DNA from: Candidatus Segatella intestinihominis
GTDB lineage: Bacteria; Bacteroidota; Bacteroidia; Bacteroidales; Bacteroidaceae
Assembly (NCBI GenBank): GCA_900548535.1
Contig: URLG01000106.1
Coordinates: 1-7,249, forward strand
Length of the DNA stretch: 7,249 bases
Direction of reading: 5' to 3'
The notes beneath the pieces are model-generated. The model was not told the DNA's origin, did not search any database, and saw only the letters and a list, made by a program, of their open reading frames with translations. Positions 1-4,315 of this stretch are shown piece after piece (positions within the stretch are counted from its first letter, which is position 1; every line of letters starts with the position of its first letter). The position numbers and the translations under genes were made by a program.

Positions 1-74
1 TTCTTAATATAAGTTATTGATTTACAGACGATTAAATATTAATTTAACGCAGTATAGTTAAATAATAAACAGCA

Positions 75-1040
75 ATGAAAGCAAGATATTTGTTCCCTAA
101 GGATTATATGGCAGATCCTTCTGCCAATGTGTTTAACGGTCGCCTGTATGTTTACCCATCTCATGACTGGGACAGCGGCGAGAGCTTCGATGATGATGGC
201 GGTCACTTCCAGATGAAGGATTATCACGTATTGTCTATGGACGATGTGATGGAAGGTGAGGTAACCGACCACGGCGTGATTCTCGACGTGAAGGATGTGC
301 CATGGGCTGAGAAGCAGATGTGGGACAACGACGTAGTAGAGAAGGGTGGCAAGTATTATCTCATCTTCTCTGCCAAGGATTACAATGGTGTGTTCCATCT
401 CGGTGTGGCTGTAGCCGACAAGCCAGAGGGACCATTCATTCCTAATGCCGACCCTATCCGCAAGTCATACAGCATCGACCCTTGCGTGTTCAAGGACGAT
501 GATGGCAAGATATATTGCTACTTCGGTGGTATCTGGGGTGGTCAGCTCCAGTGGTACAAGGACAATAAGGCTCTGAAAGATGAGCATCTGCCAGAGGGTA
601 AGGAAGCCCCATTGCCATCTCGTGTGGCTATGATGACCGATGATGTTCAGCAGTTTGCCGAGATGCCAAAGCCAGTTATCATCGTGGATGAAGATGGCAA
701 GGTATTGCCTGCCGACGATCCACATCGCTTCTTCGAGGCTAGCTGGATGCACAAGTATAAGGGCAAGTATTACTTCAGCTACTCTACAGGTGATAGCCAC
801 TATCTCTGCTATGCAGTGGGCGATAATCCTTATGGTCCATTCACTTACAAGGGAGTTATCTTGGAGCCAGTAGTAGGTTGGACCACTCACCACAGCATCT
901 GCGAGTACAAGGGTCAGTGGTATCTCTTCCATCACGACTGCGTGCCATCTAATGATACTACCTGGCTCCGCAGCGTAAAGGTAGCTCCTCTCTTCTATGA
1001 TGAGGACGGCAACATCCTGCCAGTGAAGACTGATGAGTAA
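75..1040 (+). CDS. xynB: GH43 (subfamily 1-like) beta-xylosidase / exo-xylanase, cytoplasmic
   Basis: A 321-residue glycoside hydrolase of family 43, a five-bladed beta-propeller that inverts the anomeric centre and releases xylose (sometimes arabinose) from xylo-oligosaccharides. The three expected acidic residues are visible: D14 in MADP (general base), D135 in SIDP (pKa modulator) and E221 in RFFEASW (general acid). The GGIWGGQLQ stretch (151-159), GWTTHH (268-273) and FHHD (285-288) are typical of the subfamily that includes Prevotella XynB, whose length (about 320 residues) it matches; the symbol rests on recalled family similarity. There is no signal peptide, so it should act in the cytoplasm on imported oligosaccharides. 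The ATG at 75 follows an A-rich leader without a Shine-Dalgarno. No TAnnTTTG promoter is seen in the 74 bases upstream, so it may be the last gene of an operon starting outside the window. Strict xylosidase versus arabinofuranosidase activity cannot be told from sequence. Confidence 0.93.
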   Translation: MKARYLFPKDYMADPSANVFNGRLYVYPSHDWDSGESFDDDGGHFQMKDYHVLSMDDVMEGEVTDHGVILDVKDVPWAEKQMWDNDVVEKGGKYYLIFSAKDYNGVFHLGVAVADKPEGPFIPNADPIRKSYSIDPCVFKDDDGKIYCYFGGIWGGQLQWYKDNKALKDEHLPEGKEAPLPSRVAMMTDDVQQFAEMPKPVIIVDEDGKVLPADDPHRFFEASWMHKYKGKYYFSYSTGDSHYLCYAVGDNPYGPFTYKGVILEPVVGWTTHHSICEYKGQWYLFHHDCVPSNDTTWLRSVKVAPLFYDEDGNILPVKTDE

Positions 1041-1149
1041 TCAGTTTTTGCTAGCAGCCCAAATAAGAATACAATTACACAGATTCGTTTTTTAGGTTTT
1101 AATAGTTTTGTGAATAGTTGATACATGAGTTAATGTTAGTTTTGAATCG

Positions 1150-1187
1150 AGCAGCATCTCTGTGAGGGGATGCTGCTTTTTCTTTTT
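1150..1187 (+). terminator. Rho-independent terminator of the GH43 gene
   Basis: AGCAGCATC (1150-1158) pairs perfectly with GATGCTGCT (1169-1177). The stem can extend inward by further G-C and G-U pairs to a short loop. A T-rich tract (TTTTTCTTTTT) follows at once. It sits 109 bases after the GH43 stop and upstream of the next promoter, so it separates the two transcription units. Confidence 0.9.
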
Positions 1188-1264
1188 CCCGAGAAATTCT
1201 TTTCGAATATTATGTTAGCAGAATGTTAGATTATTGTTATTTTTAGGTTATTTCCTTCATAATG

Positions 1265-1296
1265 TTAGTAAAATAGAACATTTTTGATTATCTTTG
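1265..1296 (+). promoter_or_regulatory. Bacteroidetes sigma-ABfr-type promoter of the ABC exporter operon
   Basis: The -7 box TATCTTTG (1289-1296) matches TAnnTTTG exactly. A weak -33 box TTAG (1265-1268) lies 20 bases upstream. Transcription would begin near 1302-1304, which rules out any start of the permease upstream of that point and leaves a 5' leader of roughly 10-25 bases. Confidence 0.75.
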
Positions 1297-1325
1297 CACC
1301 CGTAAACCAAAGAATGGATAGAATT

Positions 1326-2726
1326 ATGTTGAAATTACTATTAAGGTTATGGTGGCTGCAACAGCGCCGCAACTTCCACAAGCGTGATGCCGTGGTGGCA
1401 GCTTATCTCCTCTTTCTCTATGTGGTGATGGGAGTGAGCTTCTTCAAGAGTTTCACTGAGAATGGAGGAAGTTTAGCCGCGGAAGACATGCCTGCTACGA
1501 TAGGTGCGGGACTCGTCATCGGATTGTTGATATGCGACATCATCATGAAACTGGTGATGAAGAGAGACATGACGGCGATGGACGACTATGTGAAGTCGCG
1601 CCCAGTGCCCGAGGGGATGTGGAATCGCTTTCTCCTGGTCTCTAATCTGCTGAGCTTCTGGAATTATGTGCTTCCTGTGCTCACCATCCCAGTGTTCGTC
1701 TATTTGCTCAGCATTCCGCAAGCCATCGTTTGCTTCCTGCTGTTCCTAGCCTTCTCGCTGGTGGATGGCATCTATATCACTTGCCTCCGCAAGGCTTCGG
1801 ATTGGATGCTCAAGTGGCCTTTGGCGCTAGGGTGGATAGGTATGTATGCGCTGCTGATAGGCTATATGTTTGTGGCATCTTTCTTCCCCGTGTGGATGGC
1901 ATACGCCGGCTTGTTTGTGTTTGCCGGAGCTGTGTTTGCGGGATTGGCGGTCTATCTCTTCAATCTGAAGATATATAATGAGCAGAAGTGCAAGGTGTCC
2001 CGATTCCGTGGATTCCGAGATGTCAACCTCTTCAGCTTGCTGTATATCGGCACGATGAGAGCCAAGCGTGTGCGCAACATGGTGCTCGTCGTCTCCCTGA
2101 TATTCCTTTTTGATGCTTATCTCTTTGCCTTCCTCCCCGTGGATACGCCAGAGCAGGCTGCTGAGATGCATGGCAATATCATTCTCTATGTGGCAGGCTG
2201 CATCTTGTTGCCATCCCTCTGCCTTTCGCAGTGGACGTTTGGCATCGAGGCAAACTTCTTCCAAGGGCTGATGACCAAGCCTGTGAAGATAGAGCAGATG
2301 TTGCGGAACTGTTTTTACTATTATGTCATCGTGAGTGCTGTGGCATTGGTGCTTACGGTTCCATTCCTCTTCCTGAATGTAGGCATCAGCTGCTGGGTAT
2401 TGCTGGGCAGTTTCTGTTTGGCGGTGTTCGTCAACCTCTTCAATCTGCCTACCTGCCTGTTCTCCACCCGTTTGGAGATATTCAATATTTCCATGTTTAG
2501 TATGCAGGGAGCCAACATGAAGATTAATCTTTATGCCATTGCCTTCCTCTTGCCGCTCGGCATCATGGTGCTGATATATAAATATGTGGGCGAGACGGCA
2601 TGGTGCATCACCAGCGTGGCTTTGGCGGTCATCGCCGTGCTCATCCACAAGTGGGCTATCGCCAAGCTAGCCGCCATCTTCCATCAGAGAAGATACAAGC
2701 GAATGGAAAAGTTTATGGAAAGCTAG
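1326..2726 (+). CDS. ABC transporter permease, DUF5687-like integral membrane protein
   Basis: A 466-residue, highly hydrophobic protein with roughly 11-12 predicted membrane helices by eye. It starts with a basic amphipathic segment (LLRLWWLQQRRNFHKR) before the first helix and ends with a basic cytoplasmic tail (HQRRYKRMEK). The layout, the N-terminal RLWW..QRRNF motif and the SQWTFGIEANFFQGL motif in the second half resemble Bacteroidetes DUF5687 proteins, which pair with an ABC ATPase in ABC-2-type exporters. Here an ATPase gene follows in the same direction. Substrate is unknown. The frame is open back to a TTG at 1284, but that lies inside the promoter. ATG 1314 would leave a leader of only about 10 bases, whereas ATG 1326 has GGATAG 7-10 bases upstream and gives the family-like N-terminus. 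1326 is chosen and 1314 is the alternative. Confidence 0.82.
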   Translation: MLKLLLRLWWLQQRRNFHKRDAVVAAYLLFLYVVMGVSFFKSFTENGGSLAAEDMPATIGAGLVIGLLICDIIMKLVMKRDMTAMDDYVKSRPVPEGMWNRFLLVSNLLSFWNYVLPVLTIPVFVYLLSIPQAIVCFLLFLAFSLVDGIYITCLRKASDWMLKWPLALGWIGMYALLIGYMFVASFFPVWMAYAGLFVFAGAVFAGLAVYLFNLKIYNEQKCKVSRFRGFRDVNLFSLLYIGTMRAKRVRNMVLVVSLIFLFDAYLFAFLPVDTPEQAAEMHGNIILYVAGCILLPSLCLSQWTFGIEANFFQGLMTKPVKIEQMLRNCFYYYVIVSAVALVLTVPFLFLNVGISCWVLLGSFCLAVFVNLFNLPTCLFSTRLEIFNISMFSMQGANMKINLYAIAFLLPLGIMVLIYKYVGETAWCITSVALAVIAVLIHKWAIAKLAAIFHQRRYKRMEKFMES

Positions 2727-2733
2727 GAGAATT

Positions 2734-2768
2734 AAGTGAAGAGTGAAGAACGAAGAGTGAAGAAACAA
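2734..2768 (+). repeat. Heptad tandem repeat, GAGTGAA type (about 5 units)
   Basis: Five consecutive 7-base units start eight bases after the permease stop: AAGTGAA, GAGTGAA, GAACGAA, GAGTGAA, GAAACAA. The two GAGTGAA units are exact. Read as a longer unit, GAAGAGTGAAGAAC (2738-2751) is followed directly by a 13/14 copy (2752-2765). It is too degenerate and too short to code. Confidence 0.75.
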
Positions 2769-2770
2769 CG

Positions 2771-2783
2771 TTCGGCGGCCGAA
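2771..2783. repeat. Short GC-rich palindrome between the two heptad arrays
   Basis: TTCGGCGGCCGAA is a perfect inverted repeat about a central base. As RNA it gives a 5-bp stem with a CGG loop. It stands out as GC-rich inside an AT-rich spacer. It has no T-tract, so it is not a convincing terminator, and the downstream ATPase is probably still co-transcribed. Confidence 0.45.
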
Positions 2784-2808
2784 GGGAAAGCCAATTCAAT
2801 AGCTTTAC

Positions 2809-2880
2809 TAATCATAAAGTTCAAAGCTCAAAGTTCAAAGTAATCATAAAGTTCAATGTTCAAAATTCAAAGTTCAAAGT
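2809..2880 (+). repeat. Heptad tandem repeat, AAAGTTC type, in two blocks before the ATPase start
   Basis: Block 1 (2809-2840) and block 2 (2841-2880) both open with TAATCATAAAGTTCAA and continue as 7-base units. Block 1 has AAAGTTC, AAAGCTC, AAAGTTC, AAAGT. Block 2 has AAAGTTC, AATGTTC, AAAATTC, AAAGTTC, AAAGT. Each block ends in AAAGTAAT: the first runs into CAT, the second directly into the ATG at 2884. The array therefore occupies the position of the ribosome-binding region. Confidence 0.85.
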
Positions 2881-2883
2881 AAT

Positions 2884-3591
2884 ATGATTAAGATACAGAA
2901 TCTCAAGAAAATATATAATGGCAATACCGTGCTCGACATCGAAAGCCTGGGTATTGCATCGGGCGAGTTGATAGGACTCGTAGGTAATAATGGTGCAGGC
3001 AAGACCACCTTGCTTCGTCTCATCCTCGATCTCATCAAGGCTGATGATGGATTTGTGGAGAGCAACGGACTGAAGGTAAACGAGAGCGAGGCATGGAAGG
3101 AGTATACGGGCAGCTATATAGATGGCAAGTTTCTCATCGACTTCCTGACTCCTGAGGAATATTTCGCTTTCATCGCCGATGTGTACAACATCGATGAGGC
3201 TACCCTGCAGGAGCGATTGGCTCAGTTTGAGGGCTTTATGCACGATGAGATCATGGGCACGAAGAAGTATCTCCGTGATTTCTCCCAGGGCAATCGCCAA
3301 AAGATAGGCATCATCGGAGCGATGATTATCCAACCGAAAGTCCTTCTCTTGGATGAGCCATTCAATTACCTGGACCCATCCTCTCAGATGACTATCGCCC
3401 ACATGATACAGCGCATCTGCAAGGAGCAGGGCACCACGGTCATCATCTCCAGCCACAATCTCAACTTTGTAGCCGACATCTCCTCTCGCATCCTACTTCT
3501 GGAGAAGGGTAAGCTTATCAAGGACTTGGGTAATGAGAAGGGGGCTGCCATCGAGGAACTGAATGAATATTTCGGAATACAAGCAGACTGA
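2884..3591 (+). CDS. ABC transporter ATP-binding protein, partner of the upstream permease
   Basis: A 235-residue soluble ATPase that powers export through the DUF5687-like permease encoded upstream. Visible motifs in order are Walker A GNNGAGKT (34-41), an ABC signature in variant form FSQGNRQK (133-140, in place of LSGGQ), Walker B VLLLDEP (153-159), D-loop YLDP (162-165) and the switch histidine H191 in SSHN. No glutamine is seen where the Q-loop would fall (around YTGSYIDGKFLIDFLTPEEYF region, 74-94), although the LTPEEYF part is common in ABC-2-type ATPases. The length fits a single half-transporter ATPase. It lies 157 bases after the permease, with no T-tract terminator or clear promoter between them, so one operon is likely. 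The ATG at 2884 has no Shine-Dalgarno; its leader is the AAAGTTC repeat array. Substrate cannot be inferred. Confidence 0.92.
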   Translation: MIKIQNLKKIYNGNTVLDIESLGIASGELIGLVGNNGAGKTTLLRLILDLIKADDGFVESNGLKVNESEAWKEYTGSYIDGKFLIDFLTPEEYFAFIADVYNIDEATLQERLAQFEGFMHDEIMGTKKYLRDFSQGNRQKIGIIGAMIIQPKVLLLDEPFNYLDPSSQMTIAHMIQRICKEQGTTVIISSHNLNFVADISSRILLLEKGKLIKDLGNEKGAAIEELNEYFGIQAD

Positions 3592-3631
3592 GCTACAGTG
3601 TATTAGGGAGTTGTAATATGTTCCTCACTAT

Positions 3632-3668
3632 GGCACAAAAGTGCCCTCACTAGGGGCACTTTTGTGCC
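3632..3668. terminator. Strong perfect hairpin after the ABC operon, possible terminator
   Basis: GGCACAAAAGTGCCC (3632-3646) and GGGCACTTTTGTGCC (3654-3668) form a perfect 15-bp stem with a 7-base loop (TCACTAG), 40 bases after the ATPase stop. Position suggests a terminator, but no T-tract follows on either strand, so termination is inferred. Each arm is itself a small inverted repeat (GGCAC-AAAA-GTGCC and GGCAC-TTTT-GTGCC). A partial third copy, GGGCACTTT, follows at 3675-3683. Confidence 0.55.
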
Positions 3669-3688
3669 TCGGCAGGGCACTTTCCTGA

Positions 3689-3721
3689 ACATCGGGATGG
3701 AGATTTCAGAACATCCCCGAT
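3689..3721. repeat. Imperfect inverted repeat ATCGGGATG / CATCCCCGAT
   Basis: The left arm ATCGGGATG and right arm CATCCCCGAT pair with a single bulged base around a loop of about 12 bases. Both arms are preceded by GAA(C) sequence, so a GAACATC direct repeat overlaps the inverted one. Function is unknown; it may be part of a larger structured intergenic region. Confidence 0.5.
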
Positions 3722-3831
3722 ACAGAGAAAACTACCTCTCTGATACGTTCTGTAGAAACACAGTTTGCGTTTTCTACCGCACACCGCACTAGATGTGGTG
3801 TAACTTGCTGTGACATAGTGAGTATGGTGGT

Positions 3832-3877
3832 GTGCGGTGTTGGCTAAACACCTCACTAACACCACACAACACCGCAC
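3832..3877. repeat. Internal inverted repeat GTGCGGTGTT / AACACCGCAC
   Basis: GTGCGGTGTT (3832-3841) and AACACCGCAC (3868-3877) pair perfectly over 10 bp around a 26-base loop. The right arm is preceded by a one-mismatch tandem copy, AACACCACAC (3858-3867), giving the same 10-base period as the array at 3964, in the opposite orientation. Confidence 0.7.
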
Positions 3878-3902
3878 TGCCGAAATCCGTATTTCTGGGC
3901 AG
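3877..3902. repeat. Stem-loop in the centre of the 295-base element
   Basis: CTGCC (3877-3881) pairs with GGCAG (3898-3902), and GAAAT (3882-3886) pairs with ATTTC (3891-3895). This gives a 10-bp stem with a CCGT tetraloop and a two-base bulge (TG). It lies in the part of the element free of GTGCGGTGTT units. CTGATAATCAG (3921-3931) just downstream is a second small palindrome. Confidence 0.55.
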
Positions 3903-3963
3903 AATGAAAAATAACACATGCTGATAATCAGGTAGTTATAAAATTGAGACAGGCGAAAATAAG

Positions 3964-4010
3964 TGTGCGGTGTTGTGCGGTGTTGTGCGGTGTTGAGAGT
4001 AACACCGCAC
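3964..4010. repeat. Triplicated 10-bp tandem repeat plus inverted copy
   Basis: TGTGCGGTGT occurs three times without a gap (3964-3973, 3974-3983, 3984-3993). The third copy is followed after GAGAGT by the exact inverse AACACCGCAC (4001-4010), giving a perfect 10-bp hairpin with a 6-base loop (3985-4010). A 10-base period places the copies on nearly the same face of the helix. Confidence 0.9.
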
Positions 4011-4072
4011 TGCTGTAACTATCAGTGCTATAGTGAGATATGAGGGATTAGTGCGGTGTGCGGTAGATTTTG

Positions 4073-4080
4073 CAAATCTA
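4073..4080 (-). promoter_or_regulatory. Possible minus-strand -7 box at the edge of the repeat element
   Basis: On the minus strand 4080-4073 reads TAGATTTG, an exact TAnnTTTG match. Transcription would start about at 4067, which is the outer base of the right inverted repeat. No TTTG/TTG -33 box is seen at the usual distance, so this is weak support for a non-coding transcript across the element. Confidence 0.3.
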
Positions 4081-4133
4081 TTTGAAAACTACGTGAGATG
4101 CCGGGTGGCAGATCAGCCTGTTGCATCGCTATT

Positions 4134-4161
4134 GTTAACTTGGAGTGTATATTTAGTTAAC
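4134..4161. promoter_or_regulatory. Operator-like dyad GTTAACT-N14-AGTTAAC upstream of the GH3 promoter
   Basis: GTTAACT (4134-4140) and AGTTAAC (4155-4161) form a 28-base dyad whose two GTTAAC cores start 22 bases apart, about two helical turns. It lies about 48 bases upstream of the GH3 -33 box, a common place for an activator site. No regulator gene is in the window to assign it to. Confidence 0.4.
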
Positions 4162-4208
4162 CGAATCATATAATTTTGTTGTCTAGATTAAGAAAAGTGG
4201 AGAAAAGC

Positions 4209-4239
4209 TTGGCGCTTCCGCTTTTTTTCACTATTTTTG
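4209..4239 (+). promoter_or_regulatory. Bacteroidetes promoter of the GH3 gene
   Basis: The -7 box TATTTTTG (4232-4239) fits TAnnTTTG. A -33-like TTGG (4209-4212) lies 19 bases upstream. Transcription would start near 4246, leaving an A-rich 5' leader of about 70 bases. That leader contains a three-codon mini-ORF (ATG ACT AAC TAA, 4292-4303) just before the GH3 start. A second, weaker -7 match (TAATTTTG, 4171-4178) has no good -33 box. Confidence 0.7.
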
Positions 4240-4315
4240 CAGGGTAAAGTTTTGAATGTACAGCTAGAAAGGCTAAAAAAACAGAAAAGTAATGACTAAC
4301 TAAATAAACGACAAA

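Larger units (their letters stand above)
3773..4067. repeat. 295-base repeat-rich intergenic element with 19-bp terminal inverted repeats
   Basis: The ends TCTACCGCACACCGCACTA (3773-3791) and TAGTGCGGTGTGCGGTAGA (4049-4067) are exact reverse complements, each flanked outside by TTT. Five further bases (TTTGC 3764-3768 / GCAAA 4072-4076) also match inversely beyond a short mismatch. Inside are eight exact copies of GTGCGGTGT in mixed orientation: forward at 3832, 3965, 3975, 3985 and 4051, reverse at 3781, 3869 and 4002. Degenerate copies are also present. There is no plausible coding frame. It could be a MITE-like element, an array of protein-binding sites, or a multi-branched RNA closed by the 19-bp stem. 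I do not recognise it as a named family. Confidence 0.75.

Noticed and set aside
1103..1144. Two TAGTTTTG matches to the -7 box (1103-1110 and 1137-1144)
   Set aside because: Neither has a -33 box at the right distance, and both lie just before the terminator, so any transcript would stop at once. They are probably chance matches in AT-rich sequence.
1827..2648. 273-codon minus-strand frame opposite the permease
   Set aside because: Histidine- and glutamine-rich antisense shadow of a membrane protein gene, with no recognisable motif.
3650..3919. 89-codon minus-strand frame in the intergenic region
   Set aside because: It runs through the hairpin and the repeat element, has a cysteine-rich composition unlike any family I know, and its codons simply reflect GTGCGGTGTT repeats.
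3964..3993. CRISPR array
   Set aside because: The 10-base repeats are gapless, with no spacers, far shorter than CRISPR repeats, and no cas gene is nearby.
3773..4067. Plasmid-type iteron origin of replication
   Set aside because: The repeats are shorter than usual iterons and in mixed orientation, no Rep gene or AT-rich melting region with DnaA boxes is evident, and the flanking genes look chromosomal.
4202..4229. Terminator-like GAAAAGC ... GCTTTTTTTC before the GH3 start
   Set aside because: It overlaps the GH3 -33 region, its stem is short and mostly A-T, and no gene upstream needs a terminator there beyond the 3632 hairpin.
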